Shown here: positions 53,724 through 62,927 of the stretch, piece after piece
Layout of the letters: each line of letters starts with the position of its first letter
Position numbering within the stretch: the first letter of the stretch is position 1
DNA from: Bifidobacterium criceti
GTDB taxonomy: Bacteria > Actinomycetota > Actinomycetes > Actinomycetales > Bifidobacteriaceae
Reading direction: 5' to 3'
Assembly (NCBI RefSeq): GCF_002286935.1
Contig: NZ_MVOH01000014.1
Location: forward strand, 1 to 64,000
Length of the DNA stretch: 64,000 nt
The notes under the pieces: model-generated
Databases searched by the model: none
What the model was told of the DNA's origin: nothing
Seen by the model: the letters and a program-made list of their open reading frames with translations, nothing else
Position numbers and translations under genes: made by a program

Positions 53724-54623
53724 ATGTTCGGAGCGATCATCGGTGACATCGTCGGTTCGAAATACGAGTTCGCGCCAATCAAGACGAAGGATTTCCCGCT
53801 GTTCTCCGAGGGCTGCAGCTTCACCGACGACACGGTCATGACGTGCGCGGTCGCCGAGGGCATCATGAACGGCGGCGGCACCGACGATTTCATCGACGCG
53901 TTCAAGAAATACGGGCGCATGTATCCGGACGCCGGATATGGCGGACGGTTCATGCGCTGGCTGTTCTCGGACACGCGCGAGCCGATCGGCAGTTTCGGCA
54001 ACGGCGCGGCGATGCGCGTCGCGCCATGCGCATGGATGATGGATTGCGGATTCATGATGCGCACCGGGCTCATGCCGATCGCGGGACGCGAGCTCGCCGA
54101 ACGGTCGATCGCCGTCACGCACGACCATCCCGAGGGCATCAAAGGCGGCATGGCGGTCGCCGACGCGATCTTCCTCGCACGATACTGGTTCGGCGGCTGC
54201 CACGGCGAATTCGAGAAGGGCGTCGCCGACGACCCTGCCGAATGCAAACGCCGCATCCGCGACTACATCAACCACGCGTACGGGTACAACCTGAGTCTGC
54301 CGCTCGACAGGATCCGCCCCACCTACCGTTTTGACGTGACGTGCCAGGGTTCCGTCCCCGAGGCGATCCGCTGTTTCCTGGAGAGTGAGGATTTCGAGGA
54401 TGCAATCCGCAACGCCGCCTCGCTCGGCGGCGACAGCGACACGCAGGCCGCGATCGCCGCGAGCATCGCACAGGCGGCCTATGGCATCCCCGATGACATC
54501 GCCGCCGAGGCGCTCTCCTACCTGCCGACGCCATTGCGCGACGTGCTCGAACGTTGGGACGACTTCTACCGCGAGCGCGACGTGCCGCCGTTATTTGTTG
54601 TGCATCGTCCGTTGGGAAGATGA
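53724..54623 (+). CDS. ADP-ribosylglycohydrolase family protein
   Basis: A 299-residue DraG/ARH-fold hydrolase that removes ADP-ribose from proteins, nucleic acids or small molecules. The metal-binding motifs are intact: GAIIGDIVGSKYEF at the N terminus, CSFTDDTVMT with the Thr-Asp-Asp pair, SFGNGAAMRVAP in the middle, and GGDSDTQAAIAASIAQA near the C terminus. ATG at 53724 has AGGAGG upstream; the longer frame overlaps the HxlR gene. It forms an apparent operon with the HxlR regulator. No ADP-ribosyltransferase is next to it, so the substrate is unknown. Confidence 0.93.
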   Translation: MFGAIIGDIVGSKYEFAPIKTKDFPLFSEGCSFTDDTVMTCAVAEGIMNGGGTDDFIDAFKKYGRMYPDAGYGGRFMRWLFSDTREPIGSFGNGAAMRVAPCAWMMDCGFMMRTGLMPIAGRELAERSIAVTHDHPEGIKGGMAVADAIFLARYWFGGCHGEFEKGVADDPAECKRRIRDYINHAYGYNLSLPLDRIRPTYRFDVTCQGSVPEAIRCFLESEDFEDAIRNAASLGGDSDTQAAIAASIAQAAYGIPDDIAAEALSYLPTPLRDVLERWDDFYRERDVPPLFVVHRPLGR

Positions 54624-54661
54624 GGTGTGTGTTATGGTGCCGAACATGGATGATATGAATT

Positions 54662-54784
54662 ATGAATGAGGAGTCGAACGCGGTGAGCTTGGAAGCGATT
54701 GCGGAGGGCGACGTGTTCCTTGATGGTGGTGGTACCGGTCGTTTTCAGGATGCGCCGTCGTTGATTGCCGCGGCTCTTGGCTGA
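54662..54784 (+). CDS. Possible small protein, 40 residues
   Basis: An open frame with ATG at 54662 codes for an acidic 40-residue peptide (for instance SLEAIAEGDVFLDGGGTGRF). It may be just chance or a remnant. Its 3' end overlaps the convergent truncated antidote gene. I recognise no family. Confidence 0.25.
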   Translation: MNEESNAVSLEAIAEGDVFLDGGGTGRFQDAPSLIAAALG

Positions 54785-54984
54785 CTGGTTTCTACGGCGT
54801 CACCGTTCTTTGGCGCGGAAGACGACGAGTGGGGGTGGTTTCTTTGTGTTTTGGCTATGTCTCCGATGGCGGCTTGGAGTAGTACGGGATCGTTGAGTTC
54901 TATTACTGCGTTGAGGTATTCGGCGATGCCTTCTTCGTCTTCGAGATACTCGGTTATGTCCCATGCCGTGGTGTTCAGTGCCAT
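54745..54984 (-). pseudogene. Truncated addiction-module antidote
   Basis: 79 residues. The first 46 match the N terminus of the probable addiction-module antidote (HigA-like) family: WDITEYLEDEEGIAEYLNAV, then QAAIGDIAKTQRN. In intact members the next about 50 residues hold the HTH that binds DNA. Here the sequence instead turns into an unrelated Ser/Ala tail (HSSSSAPKNGDAVE). No toxin gene of the RelE/HigB type is adjacent. It therefore looks like the remains of a toxin-antitoxin pair, although a partial protein could still be made. Start at 54984 with GAGGAG upstream. Confidence 0.65.
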
Positions 54985-55042
54985 GCCATGCTCCTCGATA
55001 TCGTGTGTGCGCGGTTTGCTCGGTTCGGCACAACGTCCATGT

Positions 55043-55471
55043 TCATGTGTCGATGCGGGTAATGTGGCGTAACGCTTTGTTGCGGTAGGTGAGGTCGTCG
55101 CGTGAGGTGAAGCCGAGCCGTTCCCAGAAGGTGTTGCCGGCGGTGTTCTTTGTGAAGACGACGAGGGTGACGTTGATGATGCCTTCGTTCGCGAGCGCGT
55201 GCAGTGTCGCGTTGACGAGTGCGGTGCCGATGCCTTGGTTGCGGTGGTTGGGGTGGACGGCGGTGTGGTAGACGGTGCCGCGTCTGCCGTCGTGTCCTGC
55301 GAGGATGGCTCCGTCGATGGTGCCGTCGCTGGTTTCGTGGACGAAGCTGGTGGCGGGGTTGCGCTGGAGGTATCTGGTGATGCCTTGGCGTGAGTCGTCG
55401 ATCGTGTTGAGTCCCATGCCGGTGCAGGACATCCAACATGTGTGGACGGCGTCGTAGTCGTCGGGTGTCAT
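55043..55471 (-). CDS. GNAT-family N-acetyltransferase
   Basis: A 142-residue acetyl-CoA-dependent acetyltransferase. The acetyl-CoA loop HPNHRNQGIGTALVNATL is near residue 70-90, preceded by YHTAVH and followed by FTKNTAGNTFWERLGF, which is the family C-terminal signature. I placed the start at MTPDDYDAVHTC; the frame runs on to 55546 with a Pro/Thr-rich stretch that has no homology. The substrate is unknown. It lies in a decayed patch between a truncated antidote and a broken fic gene. Confidence 0.85.
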   Translation of the reverse strand: MTPDDYDAVHTCWMSCTGMGLNTIDDSRQGITRYLQRNPATSFVHETSDGTIDGAILAGHDGRRGTVYHTAVHPNHRNQGIGTALVNATLHALANEGIINVTLVVFTKNTAGNTFWERLGFTSRDDLTYRNKALRHITRIDT

Positions 55472-55561
55472 GATGCGGTTTGGTGGGTGTGGTGTGGGTG
55501 CTGTGTGCTTTGTCTGGGTTATCGTGCAAGGAACGGCATGCCTCATTCGTCTACTTCGACA

Positions 55562-56331
55562 CTATGCGCTCTGGCTTCTTCGCTGGGTGTTCCGCTGCCC
55601 GCAGCGGGGACGATGATGGGGGTGTCCGTATTCATCAAGTCCTGTGATGTTCGCATTGTAGTCGGCGAGCCATTGCATGACTCTCCTGTCCCCTTGCACG
55701 TGCCATAGGCCCATCAGATCGTTGAACGTGCGTCGCTCCGGGTCTTGGGTAGGTATGATCAATGCACGCGCCGTTCCATGGCCCAGCAGCACCCGGTTGG
55801 CGACGAGAAGCGCCGTGCGTTTGTTGCCGTCACCGAAGGGCTGCATTCTGGCGAGTCAGGCGAACACTTCGGAAGCGTCACGAAGGTTACCGTCACCGTT
55901 CCTCGCCGCGGCCAGAACTGATTCCATCTTCTCCTCATCGGGCGGTTCGGGGATGTAATCACCTGCCGATGTCCTCACCATGCTGTTGCGTTCCGTGCGC
56001 AACACGCCTGGTTCAATCGCCGCGGTCCGGCTCAGCTTCGCATTGACATCTTGCACGAAATCCACGTCCAGTGGGGATGAAGCGTGCAGAGCATACAACG
56101 AAGCGTCCTTGAGGTCCTCCAGCAGTGCGAGGTCGGCACGCGATTCAATCACGTTCGGGTTGTTTGTGCGCAGGAACTCCTTCGTGGCGGCATAGGTCGC
56201 GGACAGATTGTCGAAGGTGTGGCCCATGGAGTACAGCAGCCCTCGCCAATTGTCTCGTATTCAACCCCATGGTTTTGCCTCCATTTGTCGAAACATGCCT
56301 GCCAGCGGTGCCCGCCATGCCTTGCATCCAT
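55562..56331 (-). pseudogene. Fic-domain protein, broken by frameshift and stop codon
   Basis: Fic proteins attach AMP or another group to target proteins. The pieces read in order on the minus strand. An N-terminal segment (KWRQNHGVEYETIGEG) is followed, one base out of frame near 56235, by LLYSMGHTFDNLSATY. This leads to ASEVFA, then an in-frame TGA at 55856-55858, then LARMQPFGDGNKRTALL and the C terminus to 55562. The TGA could come from a CGA (Arg) by one change. The catalytic His of the HPFxDGN motif is Gln here (MQPFGDGNKR), so the intact ancestor may already have lacked typical activity. Start at 56331 is a guess. Confidence 0.8.
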
Positions 56332-56770
56332 GGATGCTCCACCCGTCGTCCTCCCAGTCGACGGTCCGCACACATCATCCCATCATATCTTCGTGACTAC
56401 TGCAGGAAGATATGCGTTTAATCAAGCTAGTTGCCCAATACCCGCAGATGCAGATCTATTCAAGCAAACAGCAGTGGGCATCCCCCCAATACGGCACGAG
56501 TGCGGTTGGGAAGGGGCAAAACCCCGGAGGCATGGCACATGGGCCAGAGGCTGTTCCGGAGCATCCGATGGACAGTGTATCAGCATCGCTGTATGGCCGC
56601 AATATGATTGTTGGTTCGCGGGCGCAGCCAGCGTTATCTCCGTTATTGCCTGCATGATGATTCATGGCACACTTGTTCTCGTGCTTGCGATCCGTTCCTG
56701 ATACCTCCTTGCCTGTACAACTCTGATAGGCTTACGTTTGCATGTAGCGTAAGGATCGAGGAGGGATTCC
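56332..56770. other. Gap upstream of second restriction locus
   Basis: About 440 bases without a supported gene. It probably contains more of the broken fic N terminus on the left and the promoter of hsdR on the right. A small repeat CTTACG-N11-CGTAAG at 56731-56753 lies just before the hsdR ribosome site. Confidence 0.5.
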
Positions 56771-59700
56771 ATGCTGACTGAGGCGCAGTTTGAATCAGAG
56801 TTGATTCATTATCTGGAGACGGTGGGTAATATCAAGCAGTGGGAGTACAGACCGGATATCAAGACTACGGAACAGCTGTGGCAGAATTTTCGCGAGATCT
56901 TGGAGCGTAATAATCAGGAGGCGCTCCGTGGGCGCCCGCTGACTGATGGTGAGTTCGCTCAGGTTCAGCGCGAAATATGTGATTTGAAGACGCCGTATGA
57001 TGCGGGGCGTTTCCTGTATGGATTCAATGGTCGTTCTACTGTGTCAGTGATGCGTGATGAAGCGCGTGATGCTGAAGCACCGTCGATGATTTTGACGATT
57101 TTTAAACAGGATGAGGTTGGTGCCGGTAATACGACGTATCAGGTTGTCAATCAGATTCGTCGTGAGCATGTGCAGGCTGGCATGCAGGATCGTCGTTTTG
57201 ACACGACGTTGTTGATCAACGGTCTGCCCATCATCCATATCGAGGAGAAGGCAGACAGGCATGATGCGTATGAGGGTTTGAATCAGATCCGCCAGTACAT
57301 TGATGAGGGATTGTTCGGGGACATTTATTCCACTACCCAGATTCTGATTGGCATGACGCCGCAGGATACGAGGTATATGGCGAATACTGATTCGCGGAGT
57401 TTTAACACTGATTTCGCTTTCCACTGGCAGACCGAGTCGGACAACAAGACCGTGTGGCAGTGGCGCGAGTTCTGCGACAAGATGCTTTCCATCCCAATGG
57501 TTCACTATATGGCTACGAAGTATATGATTCTTGACGGGGCTCGTGATCATAAGCAGCTGATGGTCATGCGCCCGTATCAGGTGTATGCCACGCGCCGTGT
57601 CATCGAACGTCTGCGCGCACATGAATTCGGTATGGATCCGCTTGAAGTGGGATATGTGTGGCATACGACCGGATCGGGTAAGACGGTGAGCAGTTTCAAG
57701 ACCGCTTGGCTTGCTTCCCGCCTTCCCAACGTGGACAAGGTGGTGTTCCTTGTCGACCGTCGCGCGTTGACATCGCAGACCTATGACAATTATGCCGCGT
57801 ATGATCCGGACACTGATGATGACAACAATGGCGGCGTCATTTCGGATACGCGCAATACGGGTGATTTGAGAAGGCGCATGAGGAGTTCCCGTACCGAGAA
57901 CAACATCATCGTCACCTCGATCCAGAAAATGGGTCGCCTTGCGAAGACGATGGATGGCGTCATCGATGATCACAACGTGGTCTTCATTGTCGACGAGGCG
58001 CACCGTTCCACAAATGGCGAGCTACTCCCGCTGATCAAACAGCGGTTCCCTCGCTCCGCCTGGGTCGGTTACACTGGCACCCCTGTTTTCGATAAGGATC
58101 TGACCCACAAGGCATTCGGCGATCTCATCCATGCCTATACGATTCGCGAAGCGATTGCCGACAGGAATGTGCTTGGCTTCCAAGTGGATTTTGAGCACAC
58201 GCTCAGCGAGGATGAGATCAAGGAAAAACTCCTCCCCGACCTGCTGCGTATCAAGAACCCAACGCTCACCGATCCGGAGATCGAAATGCGCATAGCGAGC
58301 ATGACCGGCGAGGAAGTGGACTCACTGGTGGATAGCGGCATCTACGACTGTAACGAACAACATGTGCAAGCCGTCGTGGAGGATGTCATATCGCATTGGG
58401 ACAGCCGATCGGTGAATGGCAAGTACAGTGCCATCTTCACCACACATGTCGGCGCAGGCAAACCTTCCGCACCGATGGCGTTGATGTACTTCGACGCATT
58501 CCAGCACGCCAATGCCAAACTGATGGAGCAAGGCAAACAACCGCTGAACATTGCGGTGACGTTCTCGATGGACACGAGCAACTCCGACATGCAGTTCAGT
58601 AAGAACGCAGGGCTGAAGGAAGCGATCCGCATATACAATGCTGCGTTCGGCACACAGTTCGGCGCGGACACCGTCGAAGAGTATTTCAATGATGTCACGG
58701 ATAGGCTCTCGGGCAAGGCCGAAGGTCCCAAACTGGATATCGTCATCGTCATCGACCAGCTGCTGACCGGCTTCGATTCGAAGATCGTCAACACGTTATA
58801 CGTGGACCGCGTGCTTTCCGGGGCGAACCTGATCCAGGCATACTCACGCACCAACCGCGTCTACGACATGCAGACCAAACCATTCGGCCATATCGTCAAT
58901 TACCGTTGGCCGCTCATGTCGAAGCGACTCATGGACGCGGCGCTCAAAGTATACGCGAATCCTGATTCCGCCCTTGTCCAAGGTGACTTGGGCGGGGAGA
59001 AACAGCAAGAAGAACGTGGCTTGGACGGCGTATTGACCATTCCCTTCCGCGAGCGCGTCGAACAGACAGGCAAGATCGTCGACACTTTGCGCGATCTCAC
59101 CGACGATTTCACCCAAATTCCTCCCAGCGAAGCACAACAGGAGCATGCTGCGGAACTGCTACACGACTACAACAATGAAATCGCCGCACTGAAACAGTAC
59201 ACCGATTACGACCCCTCCCATCCTGAGCAACTGCTCAACCAGCTCCGTCTCAGTGACGACAACCACGAATGGCTGCTCACCTCACTGCGCTATGGCCTGC
59301 AAAGGATCGCCGTCGATTACGCCGACTCGTACATAGACACTTCCGATTTGAATTTTGAAGCCGAACATGTGGCCGACGTCAAGGTCAACTATGACTATAT
59401 CGAGGAACTGGTGGCCAAACTGCTCAATCAGGTTCATGATCACGAACCTGAAGCGGATAAGACATTCGACGACCTGCAGCATGCCACCGACCGCTTGCCT
59501 GACCGGCACCATGCGGAACAAATCATGCGCACCGCACAAGATGCGATGGATGGCAATCTGGATGCGCAACACTATCCTGTCGAACCTTCCGACGTCAGTG
59601 GCATCGTACGCTCGCATATGGAGAATTCACGGCGCCACGCCGTGCTCAAATTCCGTGAGGAATGGGGGCTCGTCGATATCATCACAGCCACCCAGCTCAT

Positions 59701-59914
59701 CAATACGATGCTCAACCGCCACGTCATAGGCAAGGATGACTTGGACATAGGAGAAGACATGTCCACATTGCTTACCGCAGCGGTCAAGAACAGGTTCTAC
59801 CAAACCGACGCGAAGCGGATAGAGATCCGTCAGCTCTCTCCCATCCAATACAAGCGGGAGCTGCGCAAGGCCCTGCGCGAATTCACCGATCAGATCATCG
59901 CCGATTTCGGCTGA
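56771..59914 (+). CDS. hsdR: Type I restriction endonuclease subunit R (HsdR)
   Basis: A 1047-residue motor and nuclease subunit. The N-terminal nuclease domain has RRFDTTLLING and IIHIEEKAD (about 140-161), matching the D...ExK catalytic pattern. Helicase motifs follow: Walker A HTTGSGKT (298-305), VDRRALTSQ, DEAH in VDEAHRS (about 409), GYTGTP, and QAYSRTNRV late. The C-terminal part binds the HsdM/HsdS core. The ATG at 56771 has GAGGAGGG upstream. It leads the hsdR-hsdM-hsdS operon at 56771-62871 and is not closely related to the HsdR at 1802. Its base composition is lower in GC than the core genes, which suggests transfer. Confidence 0.96.
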   Translation: MLTEAQFESELIHYLETVGNIKQWEYRPDIKTTEQLWQNFREILERNNQEALRGRPLTDGEFAQVQREICDLKTPYDAGRFLYGFNGRSTVSVMRDEARDAEAPSMILTIFKQDEVGAGNTTYQVVNQIRREHVQAGMQDRRFDTTLLINGLPIIHIEEKADRHDAYEGLNQIRQYIDEGLFGDIYSTTQILIGMTPQDTRYMANTDSRSFNTDFAFHWQTESDNKTVWQWREFCDKMLSIPMVHYMATKYMILDGARDHKQLMVMRPYQVYATRRVIERLRAHEFGMDPLEVGYVWHTTGSGKTVSSFKTAWLASRLPNVDKVVFLVDRRALTSQTYDNYAAYDPDTDDDNNGGVISDTRNTGDLRRRMRSSRTENNIIVTSIQKMGRLAKTMDGVIDDHNVVFIVDEAHRSTNGELLPLIKQRFPRSAWVGYTGTPVFDKDLTHKAFGDLIHAYTIREAIADRNVLGFQVDFEHTLSEDEIKEKLLPDLLRIKNPTLTDPEIEMRIASMTGEEVDSLVDSGIYDCNEQHVQAVVEDVISHWDSRSVNGKYSAIFTTHVGAGKPSAPMALMYFDAFQHANAKLMEQGKQPLNIAVTFSMDTSNSDMQFSKNAGLKEAIRIYNAAFGTQFGADTVEEYFNDVTDRLSGKAEGPKLDIVIVIDQLLTGFDSKIVNTLYVDRVLSGANLIQAYSRTNRVYDMQTKPFGHIVNYRWPLMSKRLMDAALKVYANPDSALVQGDLGGEKQQEERGLDGVLTIPFRERVEQTGKIVDTLRDLTDDFTQIPPSEAQQEHAAELLHDYNNEIAALKQYTDYDPSHPEQLLNQLRLSDDNHEWLLTSLRYGLQRIAVDYADSYIDTSDLNFEAEHVADVKVNYDYIEELVAKLLNQVHDHEPEADKTFDDLQHATDRLPDRHHAEQIMRTAQDAMDGNLDAQHYPVEPSDVSGIVRSHMENSRRHAVLKFREEWGLVDIITATQLINTMLNRHVIGKDDLDIGEDMSTLLTAAVKNRFYQTDAKRIEIRQLSPIQYKRELRKALREFTDQIIADFG

Positions 59915-59978
59915 TGCCTTATCACCATCACACAGACGCACATCATATTTTTTATAGTTATAGTAACGAGGAGTATCC

Positions 59979-61670
59979 ATGGCACCGACCACACACAACA
60001 ACGCACGTGAGCTCACGTCCCAGCTTTGGGCGATGGCGAATGACCTTCGTGGAAAGATGGACGCCAGCGAATACCGTGATTACATTCTCGGTTTCATCTT
60101 CTACCGGTATCTTTCCAAACGGCAGGAACGGTATTTGGCGGACTCCGGCCTACTCGAGTTCACCGACACTGAAAACAGTTCGAACCCACAGGACGTCAAT
60201 AATGCATTTGCACGCCAAGTAGCGTTGGACGGCATCGAGGATTGGCGTGAGGATCTCGCTTTGCAAAACGGGTACGCCATCGACCCCGAATACACGTGGA
60301 CAACGATCATCAATAAAGTGCAATCCCAGAGCATCAGGCCCGAGGACTACCAGAATCTGTTCTCTCGATTCAAAGACAATGCCCTGTTGAACACCAATGC
60401 GACCAACGATTTCAAAGACGTGTTCGACAATATCAACCTCTCGGATTCCAGTCTGGGCAATTCCGTTGCGGCACGTGCCAAAGCATTGTCGCAACTGGTC
60501 GAACGCATCGACAGCATCGACTTCCACGACGAGTCCGGGCATGACATCCTCGGCGACGTATACGAGTACCTCATCGCTGAATTCGCCGGCGCCAGCGGCA
60601 AGAAAGCAGGCGAATTCTACACGCCACACGAAGTGTCCCGCGTGTTGGCGAAACTCGTCACCTACGTCTCCCCCGACTCCAGCGAGGAAGCCAAAGAAGT
60701 CATCGAACACGCAAGCCGACCATTCATGGTCTACGATCCGACGATGGGATCCGGCTCCCTACTGCTCACCGTGCAGCATGAACTCAAAACCGAAACCGAC
60801 AACCCTGACACTGCACGTGTGCACTTCTTCGGCCAGGAAATCAACCGGACCACCTACAACCTCGCGCGCATGAACCTGATGATGCACGACGTGAAATACC
60901 AGTACATGGACCTCCGCTGTGCCGATACACTGGAATCGGACTGGCCCAATGGCATGGACGAGAACGGCATCGATCATCCTGAATTCTTCGACGCAGTTGT
61001 GGCAAACCCTCCTTATTCGCTCAAATGGGACAATGCCGAATCCAAACTGAAGGACCCACGATTCAAGGACTACGGCAAACTGGCCCCAAAGTCGAAAGCA
61101 GACTACGCATTCGTTGAACATGGTATCTACCATTTGAAGCCAAGCGGTCGCATGGCGATTGTATTGCCTCACGGTGTCCTCTTCCGAGGTGCAGCCGAAG
61201 GAACAATCCGCAAAGCGATCATCGACAAGAACTACCTTGATGCCGTCATCGGACTCCCCTCAAACCTCTTTTACTCCACCGGCATCCCCACCGTCATCCT
61301 CGTGTTCCGAAAAGACCGCAAGACCAACGATGTGCTCTTCATCGACGCCTCGCAGCATTTTGAGAAAGACAAGAAGCAAAACCGCCTGCGCGAGGAAGAC
61401 ATCGATCTGATTCTCGAGACCTACAAGAATCGTCAGGATGTCGACAAGCTCGCGCACGTCGCCACCCTTGATGAAATCAAAGACAACGACTACAACCTCA
61501 ACATTCCCCGATACGTCGACACGTTTGAGGAAGAGGAGCCAATCGATCTGGATGACGTCAACCGTCAGCTCGCGGAAGTCGACGAGGAAATCGCCCGTTT
61601 GGAGAAGGAACTCGAAGCCATGCTTGCAGAGTTGGTCCCAACCGATCAGAACGATGAAGACGATGAGTGA
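59979..61670 (+). CDS. hsdM: Type I DNA methyltransferase subunit M (HsdM)
   Basis: A 563-residue N6-adenine methyltransferase. The N-terminal HsdM helical domain (about 10-170) is followed by the SAM-binding region (HDILGDVYEYLIAEFA, KKAGEFYTPHEV, YDPTMGSGSLLLT) and the catalytic NPPYS at 343-347. A C-terminal coiled region rich in Glu and Leu (LEKELEAMLAEL) docks HsdS. The ATG at 59979 has GAGGAG upstream. It follows hsdR by 64 bases. The hsdS ATG at 61702 comes 31 bases after its stop; an earlier in-frame ATG at 61663 overlaps the hsdM end. Confidence 0.97.
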   Translation: MAPTTHNNARELTSQLWAMANDLRGKMDASEYRDYILGFIFYRYLSKRQERYLADSGLLEFTDTENSSNPQDVNNAFARQVALDGIEDWREDLALQNGYAIDPEYTWTTIINKVQSQSIRPEDYQNLFSRFKDNALLNTNATNDFKDVFDNINLSDSSLGNSVAARAKALSQLVERIDSIDFHDESGHDILGDVYEYLIAEFAGASGKKAGEFYTPHEVSRVLAKLVTYVSPDSSEEAKEVIEHASRPFMVYDPTMGSGSLLLTVQHELKTETDNPDTARVHFFGQEINRTTYNLARMNLMMHDVKYQYMDLRCADTLESDWPNGMDENGIDHPEFFDAVVANPPYSLKWDNAESKLKDPRFKDYGKLAPKSKADYAFVEHGIYHLKPSGRMAIVLPHGVLFRGAAEGTIRKAIIDKNYLDAVIGLPSNLFYSTGIPTVILVFRKDRKTNDVLFIDASQHFEKDKKQNRLREEDIDLILETYKNRQDVDKLAHVATLDEIKDNDYNLNIPRYVDTFEEEEPIDLDDVNRQLAEVDEEIARLEKELEAMLAELVPTDQNDEDDE

Positions 61671-61701
61671 TTACACAACAAACGGGAAAGGACAGAACAC
61701 G

Positions 61702-62871
61702 ATGGGCAAGAAACTACAGCCAAAACTCCGCTTCAGAGGCTTCACTGACGCTTGGGAGCAGCGCAAGCTCGGCGACATACTGTCGTATGAGCAACCTTAT
61801 GAGTACATCGTTTCCAGTGACGATTATTCACCTGTCGCGCGCACGCCTGTGTTGACCGCGGGAAAAACTTTGATATTGGGATATACCAACGAGGCAGATG
61901 GTGTTAAGGCAGCGACCAAAGACTCTCCTGTAATCATATTTGATGACTTTACCGCATCGAGCCATATAATTGACTATTCGTTCAAAGTCAAGAGTTCGGC
62001 GATGAAGATATTGTCTCTACGTGATTCTGAAAATGACCTGTACTGCATCTACTATGCCCTGACAAGAATCATCCGTCCGTCCGCGTCACATGAGCGGCAA
62101 TGGATCTCAAAATATGCTAGGGCGACAGTGACTGTTCCCTCCAAGGATGAGCAGCAGGTCATCGGCGACTTCCTTCGCAAACTTGATCGACTTATCGCTG
62201 CCGAAAAGCGTAAACTCGACCTCTGGAAGAAGAAGAAGACAGCCCTTCTCCGCCAAATCTTTGAGCAGAAGCTGAGATTCAAGGGATACAGTGATTTCTG
62301 GGAACAGCATAAACTAGGTAGTCTTGGCAACTCTTATTCGGGTCTATCTGGGAAAAATAAAGCAGATTTCGGGCATGGGCTTGCTTCATATATTACATAT
62401 ATGAACGTATTTCAAAATTCTATCGCTGATATTGATGGCAATGGTCAAATCGAGATTGACTCTAAGCAACATGCGGTGCAGTACGGTGATGCGCTTTTTA
62501 CTATCTCTTCGGAAAAGCCTGAAGAGGTTGGTATGTCATCTGTATGGCTTGGAAATCAGAAAAATGTCTATTTGAACAGTTTCTGTTTCGGGTACAGGCA
62601 GAATGGCGCATTTGATGCACTGTATTTGGCATACATGCTTCGATCAGAGGCCGTTCGAAGCCAAATGAGAATGCTCGCACAAGGCATCTCTAGATTCAAT
62701 ATATCACAACATAAAGTAATGGATATCAATGTTACGATTCCATCTATTTCTGAACAGCAAAAGATTGGTTCCTTCTGCAGAGGATTAGACCAGCTCATCT
62801 CCGCCGAGATGAAAAAGATCGATTTGCTGATGCTCAAGAAGAAAGCCCTTCTGCAGCAGATGTTCGTCTGA
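61702..62871 (+). CDS. hsdS: Type I specificity subunit (HsdS), intact
   Basis: A 389-residue DNA-recognition subunit with two target-recognition domains. Each half begins with the same repeat: LRFRGFTDAWEQRKLGD (about 9-25) and LRFKGYSDFWEQHKLGS (about 192-208). Each ends with a helix such as LDRLIAAEKRKLDLWKKKK and LDQLISAEMKKIDLLMLKKK. The second domain (about 205-340, DNA 62315-62720) is clearly AT-richer than the first, as if brought in by recombination. The start at 61702 has AAAGGA upstream. A recombinase gene and an inverted partial hsdS follow, so this gene probably exchanges domains with the inverted copy. Confidence 0.93.
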   Translation: MGKKLQPKLRFRGFTDAWEQRKLGDILSYEQPYEYIVSSDDYSPVARTPVLTAGKTLILGYTNEADGVKAATKDSPVIIFDDFTASSHIIDYSFKVKSSAMKILSLRDSENDLYCIYYALTRIIRPSASHERQWISKYARATVTVPSKDEQQVIGDFLRKLDRLIAAEKRKLDLWKKKKTALLRQIFEQKLRFKGYSDFWEQHKLGSLGNSYSGLSGKNKADFGHGLASYITYMNVFQNSIADIDGNGQIEIDSKQHAVQYGDALFTISSEKPEEVGMSSVWLGNQKNVYLNSFCFGYRQNGAFDALYLAYMLRSEAVRSQMRMLAQGISRFNISQHKVMDINVTIPSISEQQKIGSFCRGLDQLISAEMKKIDLLMLKKKALLQQMFV

Positions 62872-62872
62872 A

Positions 62873-62927
62873 TACATATGTTCCTTTCTGTCTCGCAACA
62901 GGTGCGAGACAGAAAGGAACATATGTA
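62873..62927. repeat. 25-bp perfect inverted repeat overlapping recombinase ribosome site
   Basis: Arms at 62873-62897 and 62903-62927, loop ACAGG. The right arm contains AGAAAGGAACATATG, the ribosome site and start codon of the recombinase gene, and the left arm begins one base after the hsdS stop. In an mRNA reading through from hsdS the hairpin would hide the recombinase ribosome site or end transcription. A transcript starting in the loop would be free. Confidence 0.85.

Noticed and set aside
55856-55858. In-frame TGA in fic as selenocysteine or programmed read-through
   Set aside because: The gene has a separate frameshift and is in a decayed patch, and no SECIS-like hairpin or selenoprotein context is seen; a nonsense change from CGA is simpler.
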